Assembly (NCBI GenBank): GCA_003702465.1
Contig: REGF01000001.1
Location: 31,160-54,501 of the forward strand
DNA: 23,342 nucleotides
Reading direction: 5' to 3'
DNA from: Candidatus Nitrosomarinus sp.
GTDB lineage: Archaea > Thermoproteota > Nitrososphaeria > Nitrososphaerales > Nitrosopumilaceae
The first letter of the stretch is position 1; each line of letters opens with the position of its first letter. A program made the position numbers and the translations under genes. Below are positions 1 through 7,740 of this stretch, one piece after another. A model generated the notes under the pieces. The model made no database searches and was not told the DNA's origin. It worked only from the letters and a program-made list of their open reading frames with translations.

Positions 1-2
1 GA

Positions 3-305
3 ATGCTCAAATCATCAATTGGATTCTCTGATTTGATTGAACAAAATAATCATTCAGAATTAATTCAAAAGAAATATGATTATTTCATAGAAAATTCAAT
101 GCTTTCTGATTGCTATTTTTATTTAGGATATATCAACAAAGAAAATTTTATTTCAATAAAAGATGAATTGAATAAAAGAGAGGATCTAATACATTTACTA
201 AAAATTGCTTTTGACATTGAATCTGAAACTAATCTACTTTTACATCATGTAGAAACTATCCAAATTAGTTGTAATCAAATCCTTGAGACTTTTTCTCACG
301 GCTGA
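3..305 (+). CDS. Hypothetical protein, probably the 3' part of a gene entering from the left
   Basis: The frame is open from the left edge to a TGA at 303-305. The first ATG is only two bases inside the window, so the true start may lie upstream. The 100 visible residues are mostly charged and predicted helical (runs rich in E, K, D, I and L), with no signal peptide, membrane segment or metal motif I can recognise. Two cysteines are present without a clear pattern. I do not recognise the family. It runs in the same direction as the next small gene but is separated by about 120 bases carrying a separate promoter, so they are probably not one transcript. Confidence 0.5.
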   Translation: MLKSSIGFSDLIEQNNHSELIQKKYDYFIENSMLSDCYFYLGYINKENFISIKDELNKREDLIHLLKIAFDIESETNLLLHHVETIQISCNQILETFSHG

Positions 306-398
306 TAAAATTATTTTACATCGTTCAAAATCTACATCATCATGATTTTTTATTATCTTTTCATTTACATCTTAATAATTCACATCTTTGTACTAACC

Positions 399-407
399 TT
401 TTAAAAT
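399..407 (+). promoter_or_regulatory. TATA box of the cysteine-rich microprotein gene
   Basis: TTTTAAAAT lies 21-29 bases ahead of the ATG at 428, with AACC just before it as a possible BRE. This is the spacing expected for a leaderless archaeal transcript. It supports the small ORF being a real, separately transcribed gene. Confidence 0.5.
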
Positions 408-427
408 AAGTAAAATGATGATTTAAC

Positions 428-571
428 ATGGTAGATCAAGCATGTGGATGCGAAGCTGATAGCGGAGATCCAGATTACTCATGTGATTGTGCAATGCAAG
501 GTCATTGTATTTGTAGTTCCGATTGCCAATGTTCAACAGACGTTTGCAAAGAAGCTACACAAGATATGTAA
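428..571 (+). CDS. 47-residue cysteine-rich protein, metallothionein-like
   Basis: This short gene (ATG at 428, TAA at 569-571) encodes 47 residues, nine of them cysteine: C6, C8, C19, C21, C27, C29, C33, C35 and C40. The pattern is CxC-x10-CxC-x5-CxC-x3-CxC-x4-C, with one histidine (H26) beside the third pair. There are many acidic residues, few hydrophobic ones and only one aromatic (Y17), no signal peptide and no membrane segment. Repeated CxC pairs at this density are the hallmark of metallothioneins, which bind Cu(I), Zn or Cd in thiolate clusters. That role is inferred from composition; I cannot assign it to a named family. A well-placed TATA box at 399-407 supports expression. Confidence 0.72.
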   Translation: MVDQACGCEADSGDPDYSCDCAMQGHCICSSDCQCSTDVCKEATQDM

Positions 572-609
572 TTGAATAAAAATTACATTCTAACTTTTTA
601 TTTTTATAA

Positions 610-777
610 TTAATCTTCTTCTTCCTCTAAGCCCCAAGATTTTACTAATTCTTTTTGGAACTTGTCTGCTTGTTTTTCATCTAATCCAAAACCACAATTT
701 TTGTGAGTAGGAACTACTGTCATTCCATCTAATTTGAATTCAACTTCAAACAAGTGTACTTTGGAACATTCACACAT
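610..777 (-). CDS. Small acidic conserved-type protein with CxC N-terminus, function unknown
   Basis: Read on the minus strand, ATG at 775-777 to TAA at 610-612 gives 55 residues. The protein begins MCECSK, has a third cysteine in a KNCGFG segment (C28), two histidines (H8, H25), a predicted beta-rich first half and a helical second half ending in four glutamates and an aspartate. The three cysteines and two histidines could bind a metal, but this is only a possibility. An AT-rich element (AAATATA on the minus strand) about 26-32 bases upstream fits a leaderless promoter. It converges on the cysteine-rich gene at 428-571 with 38 bases between. I do not recognise the family. Confidence 0.6.
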   Translation of the reverse strand: MCECSKVHLFEVEFKLDGMTVVPTHKNCGFGLDEKQADKFQKELVKSWGLEEEED

Positions 778-867
778 TTCTATTTTTTTTCAAATATTCC
801 TCTATATTTGCCTATTTGAATCGCAATTTACCACCAATTTTTAGCATTTTTTAGTAATTTGAATAAC

Positions 868-876
868 GTTTAACTA
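868..876 (+). promoter_or_regulatory. Likely TATA box for the secreted repeat protein
   Basis: GTTTAACTA sits about 26-34 bases before the TTG start at 902, the right distance for a leaderless message. The match to the archaeal TATA consensus is moderate. Confidence 0.35.
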
Positions 877-901
877 TCCGTTTGGACAATTTTTTTTAGA
901 A

Positions 902-2422
902 TTGAACCACTCGCCTCTTATTATAGGATTAATGACAATATTGGTCGTTACTTCATTTTTACCAACTTCAGCATTTGCTCAATTCCAATCAGGAGGTGTA
1001 ACTTCTGATAAATATCCGGCAGGCACTACCTGGTTTGCAGGAGAAGGTCTGAAAAAAGGTGACTTTTTCTCATATTCGATGTGTCATGTAGATTACAAAG
1101 AATGTGCAAATTTTGAACTTGACATGTGGGTAAAAGGAGACATTCAAGTTGGAACTGAAACAAAGTGGCTAGCTGAAGTTGCTGTATTTGATGGAAACAA
1201 AGTTGTTGTCGGAACAATGGAACTTGGTAAAATTGCTCCAGAACCAACCGGTGGAAGTGAAGATTTAGGAATTTACCGTGGTGCATTCAAATCATCTGTT
1301 GCTTGGTTATCTGCATTTGCAACTTCTGATGGAAGTTCAGGTGGTAAAGGTCCAAAGGAATTTGCAGCAAAGTCTTGGGGAAAGATTGGAAATATTGGTG
1401 GCGAACAAGTGGTTCCAATGTCCATTGAAGATATTACAATAAAATCTGGAACTTGGGAAACTGTTGTTGTTGGTTGGAAAACCGGTGGTGCAACAAGTAA
1501 AGTTTGGATTGTTGATGATTTCCCATTCCCTGTGAAGGGTGCTACATACACACACGTTTCTGAAGGAATTCCTCCACCAGAATATAGATTTGAATTATTA
1601 AAATACGAAGAAAATATGACTGAAACTCCATTTGCAAATATTATTCCAACTGAAGATACTTTTGCAGCACAAGGATGTGAAACTAATTATGAAAAAGAAA
1701 TTTCTGTAAAGAAACCAACTGTAAACTTTGGTTATCAAATACATGCATTTTATGGACCTGAAGATCCTGTTCAGGGATGTGAGATGTCTTGGATTATCAA
1801 ATTTATCAGCAAATATGATGACACTGAATATTTGAATCAAGTTCAATTTGATTTCTTAACTGTTGATGAAAATATGGCTCCATTAAGATCATTAGCACAA
1901 GATGAAGGAAGAACCAATCTTTACTCTCCCTCTGGTGTATATGTAATGGATATGATTGTAGAAGAAGAACCTGGAACTGCAAATTATGTGATATGGGTTT
2001 ATGGTTTGTCTCCAGATGGAATTTACCCTTCTTCAGCACCTGATTATTTACAAATTCAAGTTCCAGTCTATGCATCTGATGGAGAAAAACCTGTAGCAAA
2101 AATTCCAGACTGGATTAAAAACAATGCAGGTTGGTGGGCAGATGGAACAATTGATGATAATTCATTTGTTCAAGGAATTCAATTTTTAATTAAAGAGAAT
2201 ATTATGAAGATTCCTAAAACTACACAAGGTGTTGGTGGAGGTTCTAATGAAATTCCATCCTGGATTAAAAACAATGCAGGTTGGTGGGCAGACGGAACAA
2301 TTGATGATGAATCATTCATCCAAGGAATTCAATTTTTGATTAAAGAAGGAATTATGAACGTTCCACAACCTCGTCAAACTGATACTTCTTCCGGTGCACC
2401 ACCTCCATCTTGGTATAATTAG
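902..2422 (+). CDS. Exported protein with two C-terminal WIKNNAGWWADG repeats
   Basis: This 506-residue protein starts at a TTG; no in-frame ATG lies upstream and the TTG gives a complete signal peptide. Residues 1-26 form a short N-region, a hydrophobic core and an A-F-A cleavage site, so the protein is exported. The middle (about 30-390) is rich in beta-type sequence, with four cysteines that could form disulfides (two near residues 55-65, one near 259 and one near 288). Residues 401-438 and 451-488 are two copies of a 38-residue module carrying WIKNNAGWWADGTIDD and GIQFLIKE motifs. This repeat is common at the ends of extracellular proteins in ammonia-oxidising archaea, where its function is not settled; cell-surface attachment is a guess. 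The central region is not a family I recognise. Confidence 0.85.
   Translation: MNHSPLIIGLMTILVVTSFLPTSAFAQFQSGGVTSDKYPAGTTWFAGEGLKKGDFFSYSMCHVDYKECANFELDMWVKGDIQVGTETKWLAEVAVFDGNKVVVGTMELGKIAPEPTGGSEDLGIYRGAFKSSVAWLSAFATSDGSSGGKGPKEFAAKSWGKIGNIGGEQVVPMSIEDITIKSGTWETVVVGWKTGGATSKVWIVDDFPFPVKGATYTHVSEGIPPPEYRFELLKYEENMTETPFANIIPTEDTFAAQGCETNYEKEISVKKPTVNFGYQIHAFYGPEDPVQGCEMSWIIKFISKYDDTEYLNQVQFDFLTVDENMAPLRSLAQDEGRTNLYSPSGVYVMDMIVEEEPGTANYVIWVYGLSPDGIYPSSAPDYLQIQVPVYASDGEKPVAKIPDWIKNNAGWWADGTIDDNSFVQGIQFLIKENIMKIPKTTQGVGGGSNEIPSWIKNNAGWWADGTIDDESFIQGIQFLIKEGIMNVPQPRQTDTSSGAPPPSWYN
2102..2215 (+). repeat. WWADG repeat, copy 1
   Basis: This 114-base unit encodes 38 residues from IPDWIKNNAGWW to IMKIP. 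It is repeated 150 bases downstream with nearly identical DNA in the first half, which suggests a recent duplication or gene conversion. Confidence 0.8.
2252..2365 (+). repeat. WWADG repeat, copy 2
   Basis: This is the second 38-residue unit (IPSWIKNNAGWW to IMNVP). The linker from copy 1 is a 12-residue glycine/serine/threonine-rich stretch. A further proline/serine-rich tail of about 18 residues follows before the stop. Confidence 0.8.
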
Positions 2423-2477
2423 AGACTCTTTGATGTTTTACATTCAAATAATTGATTTTATTTTATTTTGATTAGAT

Positions 2478-2837
2478 ATGGCTGGCTTATTCAAACAACC
2501 AAAGCGCAAATTAAAGAAATTAGTTAAAGACGGAGAATATGATGATGCAATTGCATTTGGTAACAGTTTAGAATCTGAATATTCTAATGATGCTGATTTT
2601 ATGTTCATTATGGGAAGTATTTTCTTTATTGTAGACGATGCAAAAAGAGCATTACCTTATTTTGAAAAATCTTTTGAATTAAACCCAAATGATGCTGAAA
2701 TGCTTAGTTTGAAAACCAATGTTCATTTGGCATTACAGCAAAAAAATGAAGCAATAGATTGTTGTAAACGAATTTTAAAATTAAATCCAAAAAATTCTGA
2801 AGCTGAATCTTTACTTGAACAATTAGAGAATCTATAG
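2478..2837 (+). CDS. Small TPR-repeat protein
   Basis: The 119-residue protein starts with a very basic segment (KQPKRKLKKLVK) and then carries two to three tetratricopeptide-like helix pairs. The clearest ones have the ALPYFEKSFELNPNDAEM and AIDCCKRILKLNPKNSEA signatures with the typical x-LNP-x-N/D turn at roughly residues 57-105. No catalytic domain is present, so a scaffold or adaptor role is likely, with unknown partner. It lies 55 bases after the exported repeat protein in the same direction, in a T-rich spacer that could contain both a terminator and a TATA-like element. It converges on the next gene with only 5 bases between stops. Confidence 0.8.
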   Translation: MAGLFKQPKRKLKKLVKDGEYDDAIAFGNSLESEYSNDADFMFIMGSIFFIVDDAKRALPYFEKSFELNPNDAEMLSLKTNVHLALQQKNEAIDCCKRILKLNPKNSEAESLLEQLENL

Positions 2838-2842
2838 ATTTC

Positions 2843-3319
2843 TTATTTCTTTTTCATTTCGTAGGCATTTTCCATTAGCCAATTACAAAATGCAGTTACT
2901 TTTTCATCAAATTCAGTCCATATGTGTACTGAATGTGGTAAAATATCGATTTTCCAGTCATCTGTGAACACTCGCACTCCTTCTTTATTTTCATACATGT
3001 ATGCATCCTCTGTTTTTACATCTCCTAACATTTCAACTGCTTTTTGTTTGATAATTTCTCTATCCATTGGAAATCTCTTTCTGTCATAATCTACAATCAA
3101 ACTGAGATCTCTTTTTCCATACATCTCATATTCTTCTATTCTTCCTTCTTTTGGAAAATTCACAATAAGTTTAATGTTGTACATTTTACCTACTTCTTTT
3201 CCAATTTCTACAATTCTGTTGTATCCTAAGCCTGGATTCTTTTTAATTAAAAATCTGATTTGTGCTAATTCTCGTTTTAATTCATTTTGTAAATCTGTAA
3301 TTAATTCTGTAAATATCAT
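2843..3319 (-). CDS. Conserved-type protein of unknown function
   Basis: This 158-residue soluble protein has no signal peptide or membrane segment. The first 30 residues are helical and charged. A glycine-containing turn (KKNPGLGYNRIVEIG) follows, then alternating beta and helix with many charged residues, and a tryptophan- and aromatic-rich C-terminal third (HSVHIWTEFDEKVTAFCNWL). I do not recognise a family and see no catalytic motif. The ATG at 3317-3319 has a TATA-like element (TTATAATA on the minus strand) 23-30 bases upstream, which supports this start and leaderless transcription. Confidence 0.7.
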   Translation of the reverse strand: MIFTELITDLQNELKRELAQIRFLIKKNPGLGYNRIVEIGKEVGKMYNIKLIVNFPKEGRIEEYEMYGKRDLSLIVDYDRKRFPMDREIIKQKAVEMLGDVKTEDAYMYENKEGVRVFTDDWKIDILPHSVHIWTEFDEKVTAFCNWLMENAYEMKKK

Positions 3320-3341
3320 TAATTGATGTCCAGTAAATTCC

Positions 3342-3349
3342 TATTATAA
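3342..3349 (-). promoter_or_regulatory. TATA box of the 2843-3319 gene
   Basis: TTATAATA on the minus strand is 23-30 bases before the ATG at 3319, matching the archaeal TATA position for a leaderless mRNA. Confidence 0.45.
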
Positions 3350-3416
3350 TCATTAATTTTTTTGGACTTTCCTAGATTAAATAGCAAAAATAAGGATAAT
3401 AGAACTTGTAGGTAGG

Positions 3417-3485
3417 TCAAACATTCCAAATTATATCTTCTTCAGGTATCTTGCCACATCTTACATGACATTTTATACAAATCAA
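3417..3485 (-). CDS. Possible 22-residue cysteine microprotein
   Basis: A minus-strand frame from TTG (3483-3485) to TGA (3417-3419) encodes 22 residues with C3, C6 and C10 in a CxxCxxxCGK pattern plus H7, the look of half a zinc ribbon. A TAA lies almost directly upstream, so it is not the tail of a longer frame. It sits 22 bases after the pstS stop on the same strand. It is very short and the start is not ATG, so it may be chance or a decayed remnant. Confidence 0.15.
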   Translation of the reverse strand: MICIKCHVRCGKIPEEDIIWNV

Positions 3486-3507
3486 TTATGATTCTCAATT
3501 ATTTGTA

Positions 3508-4863
3508 TTAGATTTTTTTCTTAATTGATGCAACTAGTGACATGTTGACAATGATTAGAATTATGACTAGAATTACTGCAATAGCTATCAAGGCAATTAA
3601 AGCAGTTATGTAAAAAGACAATAATTCCATTTCAGAACTAAGCGATTGGTTGTTTGTTTGTTGAACAACTATTGGTTGTTCATATGTTTGAGGTACAGAT
3701 TCTTTAGTAACAGTAGGTTGTTCGGTGACAATAGATTGCACGTGTGATGGAGTATCAGATTCGACCCAAGCAGATTCTCCATTGAATTGAATTCTTTTCA
3801 GACCATCAATTCCTATTTTTTGTACTTCAGGTGCAATTGGAACATAGTGTAAACTTTCATTGAATTTTTGACCATCTGTTATCATCCAGTGAATCATGTG
3901 CACTAGTGATTGTGCAGTATCAGGATCATTTGTCACATTATTCAGATTCTCATATACTAGCAAGTAAGTAAATGTCGATATAGGATAAGAGTTATCTCCA
4001 GGTGCATTGATTATACTTATTCCATACCAGCTTTCATGTGCCTGTGGAAGAGTTGGTGCAGCGCCTGCTGAAGCAGCAGCAATACTTTCCATGGAGGGTA
4101 GAACAAAGTTGGTTCCATCAGCATTTTCTACTGCTGCATAAGGAATATCATTTTGAAATGCATATGCAAGTTCAATGTATCCAATTGAATATGGTGTTGT
4201 CTTTATGACATTTGCAACACCTTCGTTGCCTTTTCCACCAATACCTGCTGGCCATTCAACGCTTTTTCCAACACCTACTTTTTCATCCCATTCCTGACTA
4301 ACTTTTGCCAAGTAAGAGACAAAAACGAATGTTGTGCCAGCACCATCAGAACGATGTGCAACTACAATATTTTCATCAGGTAATGAAACCCCTGGATTCA
4401 AATTCTGAATTGCAGGATCATTGAATTTTGTAATTTTTCCTAAGAATATGTCTGCAATAACCTCACCAGTAAGTTTTAGTTCTGATTCGGATACTTCAGG
4501 CAAATTATATGCAATAGTTACCGCACCGATTGCTTCAGGAATATGTAGTGTATTTGGTGCAGCTTCCATCTCTTTTGGTTTTAGTGGAGCGTCAGATGCA
4601 GCAAATACTATAGTTTCAGATATGTGATTTTTGACACCGCCACCACTGCCTATTGATTGATAATTCAATTGAACATTTGGGTATAATTTTCCGTATTCAA
4701 CTCTCCATAGATCAATTAATGGAAATGGAAAAGATGCACCGGCTGCATCAATTTGTACATCTGCATTTGGATCTGGCTCAACAGGTGATGCTGCAAAAGC
4801 AGATCCGGGTATCATAAGAATTATCATTAGTAAAGACGTAGTGATTGCAACAGCCTTTGTCAT
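3508..4863 (-). CDS. pstS: PstS, phosphate ABC transporter substrate-binding protein, membrane anchored
   Basis: PstS captures phosphate outside the cell and hands it to the PstCAB permease. Residues 1-24 are a signal peptide ending in A-F-A. The mature part shows the family's phosphate-binding signatures: DAAGASFPFPLIDLW near the start, then YQSIGSGGGVKNHI, the FAASDAPL segment, and RSDGAGTTFVF near residues 175-190. After the binding domain comes a low-complexity Q/T/V/P linker (about 365-405) and a single strongly hydrophobic helix (about 410-443) ending in a KKK tail. The protein should therefore be tethered to the outer face of the membrane, as expected in an archaeon without an outer membrane. 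It is divergent from pstC across a 113-base spacer that probably holds shared control sites. Confidence 0.95.
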   Translation of the reverse strand: MTKAVAITTSLLMIILMIPGSAFAASPVEPDPNADVQIDAAGASFPFPLIDLWRVEYGKLYPNVQLNYQSIGSGGGVKNHISETIVFAASDAPLKPKEMEAAPNTLHIPEAIGAVTIAYNLPEVSESELKLTGEVIADIFLGKITKFNDPAIQNLNPGVSLPDENIVVAHRSDGAGTTFVFVSYLAKVSQEWDEKVGVGKSVEWPAGIGGKGNEGVANVIKTTPYSIGYIELAYAFQNDIPYAAVENADGTNFVLPSMESIAAASAGAAPTLPQAHESWYGISIINAPGDNSYPISTFTYLLVYENLNNVTNDPDTAQSLVHMIHWMITDGQKFNESLHYVPIAPEVQKIGIDGLKRIQFNGESAWVESDTPSHVQSIVTEQPTVTKESVPQTYEQPIVVQQTNNQSLSSEMELLSFYITALIALIAIAVILVIILIIVNMSLVASIKKKI

Positions 4864-4976
4864 AATTTCTTGTAATCAATTTTGCATATAGCAATGATCA
4901 ATGTATGGTATATTGTACTATATAGACAATGTAGATCCAATGTAATTACTTCAAAAATAATAAAAATGTGTAAGCG
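4864..4976. promoter_or_regulatory. Divergent pstS/pstC promoter region with repeats
   Basis: This spacer serves pstS leftward and pstCAB-phoU rightward. A TATA-like element for pstS (CTATATG on the minus strand) lies about 21-28 bases before its ATG, and an AT-rich run at 4953-4965 lies at the right distance for the pstC TTG. Between them is a 16-base imperfect palindrome at 4909-4924 (TATATTGTACTATATA, 14 of 16 positions symmetric) and three direct copies of CAATGTA at 4899, 4927 and 4938. The last two are 11 bases apart, one helical turn. These are candidate binding sites for a phosphate-responsive regulator; the regulator is unknown. Confidence 0.45.
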
Positions 4977-5951
4977 TTGTCAAGAGATCTATTAGCAAAG
5001 AAAAAAAATTTTCATTGGGATAGCATTTTTAAAATTACAGCTACTTGTGCAGGTGCGTTTGTTTTACTAATCATGGTATTAATTTTTGGTCAATTGTTAT
5101 CAGATTCTTGGTTAATCTGGGAAAAAGAAGGATTATCATTTGTAACAGGAGATAGGTGGAATCCTGTAGAAGGCCGTGAAGCCTTTGGTGCATTACCATA
5201 CATAGCAGGAACGTTAGTGACATCATTAATTGCATTATGTATTGCAGTTCCCCTTAGTCTTGGAATTGCAATGTTTCTTTCAGAAATTGCACCTACAAGG
5301 ATTAGAGAACCAATTTCATTTATAGTAGAATTGTTAGCCGCAGTTCCAAGTATCATCTATGGATTATGGGGTTTGTTTACATTCCGGATAGTTTTCAAAG
5401 ATTGGTTTGAAAGTCCTACACATGAAGCATTAGGTGAACATATCTTTTTGTTCAGAGATGCACCATTTGGACTTGACATACTAACTGCAAGTGTTGTATT
5501 GGCAATCATGATAATTCCTACAATTTCTGCAGTTTCACGTGAAATTTTACTGGCAGTTCCTGCAATTCAAAGAGAGGCAGCATACATGCTAGGTGCCACA
5601 AAGTGGGAAGTATTTAGAATGTCAGTTTTACCATATGCAAAATCAGGTTTGATTGGCGCATCCATTTTAGGATTAGGAAGAGCAGTTGGAGAAACTATGG
5701 CAGTTACAATGTTAATTGGAAATGCAGTTGGGCCAAAGGCATTTCCATTTGGATTTTTCCAGCAGGGAAATTCACTTGCAAGTATTATTGCAAATGAGTT
5801 CAATGAAGCATCACCTGTTTCAATGTACTTTCCAGCACTAATTGGGTTAGGATTAATTCTCTTGTTTGTATCACTAGCAGTGAATGTATGCGCGCATCTG
5901 ATTATTCGTAGAGTGACTAATGCACACGAAGGAGGTATCAAAGGATTTTGA
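4977..5951 (+). CDS. pstC: PstC, phosphate ABC transporter permease
   Basis: One of the two membrane subunits forming the phosphate channel. The 324 residues hold about six membrane helices, beginning with one at about 20-45, a periplasm-like loop with SFVTGDRWNPVEGREAFGALPYIAGTL, and the cytoplasmic EAA coupling loop around REAAYMLGATKWEVFRMSVLP that contacts PstB. The start is TTG at 4977: a stop codon lies two codons upstream in frame and no ATG is available nearby. The upstream ATG at 4965 is in another frame. It is the first gene of pstC-pstA-pstB-phoU, and its TGA overlaps the TTG of pstA by four bases (TTGA), so translation is probably coupled. Confidence 0.95.
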   Translation: MSRDLLAKKKNFHWDSIFKITATCAGAFVLLIMVLIFGQLLSDSWLIWEKEGLSFVTGDRWNPVEGREAFGALPYIAGTLVTSLIALCIAVPLSLGIAMFLSEIAPTRIREPISFIVELLAAVPSIIYGLWGLFTFRIVFKDWFESPTHEALGEHIFLFRDAPFGLDILTASVVLAIMIIPTISAVSREILLAVPAIQREAAYMLGATKWEVFRMSVLPYAKSGLIGASILGLGRAVGETMAVTMLIGNAVGPKAFPFGFFQQGNSLASIIANEFNEASPVSMYFPALIGLGLILLFVSLAVNVCAHLIIRRVTNAHEGGIKGF

Positions 5952-6874
5952 GTAATTCAGAACGTAGATTAGAATTTAGAAACTACTTCCAAGATAATCT
6001 TGGAAAAAGAATGGTGACCGACAAGATTGTCAAGATAATTGTCATATCATGTGTTGTCATTGCAATTATCCCACTTGGAAGTATCTTAGCTGATGTTGTA
6101 AGAATGGGAATTGAAATAATTTCATTTGAGTTTCTAACTGCATTGCCAGGAGCTGCAGGTTCTGGAGATGGAGGAATTGCAAACTCAATTCAAGGCACGT
6201 TCATAATGATTGGAATGACATCCGTTATAGGAATACCAATAGGAGTTTTGTCTGGAATTTATGTTTCTGAATATGCAAATTCAAGGGTTGGAAAAATGAT
6301 TAGATTTTTCAATGATGTAATGATGCAATTTCCATCAATCGTATTTGGAATTTTTGCATTTTTATTCATTGTTCTAGTTCTAGGAAAATTCAATTTATGG
6401 GCAGGTGCAGTTGCACTTTCACTAATCATGTTCCCAATAATTGCAAGAACTACAGAAGAAGCATTAAAATTAATTCCAGATACATACAGAGAAGCAGGAC
6501 ATGCGTTAGGACTTCCAAAAGCAGTTGTCACTGTAAAAATTTTACTTTCAGCTGCAAAAGGAGGAATAATTACAGGAATAATGTTGGCAGTTGCAAGGAT
6601 TGCAGGAGAAACTGCACCACTAATCATGACAATTTTAGGAAGTAAAGGATGGTTTAGAGGCACAGAGACTGCAATGGATGCACTTCCATTAACAATTTGG
6701 AGATTGTCCCTTTTACCTTATGATGAGGCAGTGATGTTTGGTTGGGGTGCCGCACTAGTATTAATTACAATACTCCTTGCACTAAACATGAGTGTCAGAT
6801 ATCTTGTTCTTCATAGGAAAGGAGGATCTGGTTCACTTGGAATGTTTATGCGTATAACGGGAGGTAAAAAATAA
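5948..6874 (+). CDS. pstA: PstA, phosphate ABC transporter permease
   Basis: The second permease subunit, pairing with PstC. After a charged cytoplasmic N-terminus of about 25 residues, the 308-residue protein has about six membrane helices. It carries the conserved loop GDGGIANSIQGTFIMIG, the MMQFPSIVFGIFAF segment, the EAA coupling loop around YREAGHALGLPKAVVTVKILL, and ARIAGETAPLIMT, all typical of PstA. The TTG start overlaps the pstC stop. The gene ends in TAATG with pstB, a one-base overlap, and a strong Shine-Dalgarno (GGGAGGT at 6860-6866) inside its last codons serves pstB. Confidence 0.95.
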   Translation: MSNSERRLEFRNYFQDNLGKRMVTDKIVKIIVISCVVIAIIPLGSILADVVRMGIEIISFEFLTALPGAAGSGDGGIANSIQGTFIMIGMTSVIGIPIGVLSGIYVSEYANSRVGKMIRFFNDVMMQFPSIVFGIFAFLFIVLVLGKFNLWAGAVALSLIMFPIIARTTEEALKLIPDTYREAGHALGLPKAVVTVKILLSAAKGGIITGIMLAVARIAGETAPLIMTILGSKGWFRGTETAMDALPLTIWRLSLLPYDEAVMFGWGAALVLITILLALNMSVRYLVLHRKGGSGSLGMFMRITGGKK

Positions 6875-7740
6875 TGGAAATGAGTGCCTTGGATGTCTTA
6901 AACGCAATGAAAAATGATGAACAACCATCAACAAAAAGAAATGAGCCAGAAAAAGAAATACCAAACGACATGACAAACGATGGTAAATACAAAGTTTTGA
7001 TTGAAAATTTGGCTGTATCATACAATGGAAAAAAAGCAATCAAAGATATCAACATGAAAATTCCAGACAAAGCAGTTACAGCATTAATTGGTCCATCAGG
7101 ATGTGGAAAAACTACACTTTTACGAACTATTAACAGAATGCACGATTTAACAAAAGGTGCAGAAGTTACAGGTAAGATCATTATTGATGGAGAAAATGTT
7201 TACGATTCACACATCAATCCAATTTTACAAAGAAGAAAAATTGGAATGGTGTTCCAGAAACCAAATCCATTTCCAACAATGTCAATTTGGGATAATGTTG
7301 CAGCAGGATTGAAGCTCAACGGTGTAAAAGACAAGGGTATTTTGAATGAAATTGTAGAAGATTCACTAAAAATGGCATATCTTTGGGATGAGGTAAAAGA
7401 TGAGTTGAAAAAACCTGCAGTTGCATTATCAGGAGGACAACAACAAAGACTGTGTATTGCAAGAGCACTTGCCATACAACCCGAAGTATTACTCATGGAC
7501 GAGCCAGCATCTGCATTAGACCCAATCGCTTCACAAAAAATTGAGCAAACAATTATCGAATTAAAGAAACATTATACAATAATTATTGTAACACATAACA
7601 TGCAGCAAGCACTTAGGGTTTCAGATAGAACAGGATTCATGTATTTGGGAGATATGATTGAATACGATAAAACAGAAACAGTATTCAAAAATCCAAAAAA
7701 GGAATTGACTTCAAATTACGTGCAAGGGAGATTTGGATAG
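6874..7740 (+). CDS. pstB: PstB, phosphate ABC transporter ATPase
   Basis: The cytoplasmic ATPase that drives phosphate import. Key motifs are Walker A GPSGCGKTT from G73, the Q-loop in GMVFQKPNPFPTMSIWDN, the ABC signature LSGGQQQR at 185-192, Walker B VLLMDEP with D209-E210, and the switch histidine in VTHNMQQA. The D-loop SALDPIASQKIE is typical of PstB. An unusual feature is an N-terminal extension of about 45 polar residues before the first beta strand (KVLIENLAVSYNGK). The ATG at 6874 is chosen because a Shine-Dalgarno lies 7-8 bases upstream; a second ATG two codons later is possible. Its stop directly abuts the phoU ATG. Confidence 0.96.
   Translation: MEMSALDVLNAMKNDEQPSTKRNEPEKEIPNDMTNDGKYKVLIENLAVSYNGKKAIKDINMKIPDKAVTALIGPSGCGKTTLLRTINRMHDLTKGAEVTGKIIIDGENVYDSHINPILQRRKIGMVFQKPNPFPTMSIWDNVAAGLKLNGVKDKGILNEIVEDSLKMAYLWDEVKDELKKPAVALSGGQQQRLCIARALAIQPEVLLMDEPASALDPIASQKIEQTIIELKKHYTIIIVTHNMQQALRVSDRTGFMYLGDMIEYDKTETVFKNPKKELTSNYVQGRFG

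Noticed and set aside
1273..1551. Open minus-strand frame inside the exported repeat protein gene
   Set aside because: It lies wholly inside a well-supported gene with a signal peptide, has no promoter and low-complexity sequence. It is an antisense shadow.
2102..2365. CRISPR-like repeat
   Set aside because: There are only two copies, both in one coding frame and encoding a known protein module.
4421..4627. Plus-strand frame inside pstS
   Set aside because: It is antisense to a strongly conserved part of PstS and shows only composition mirrored from it.
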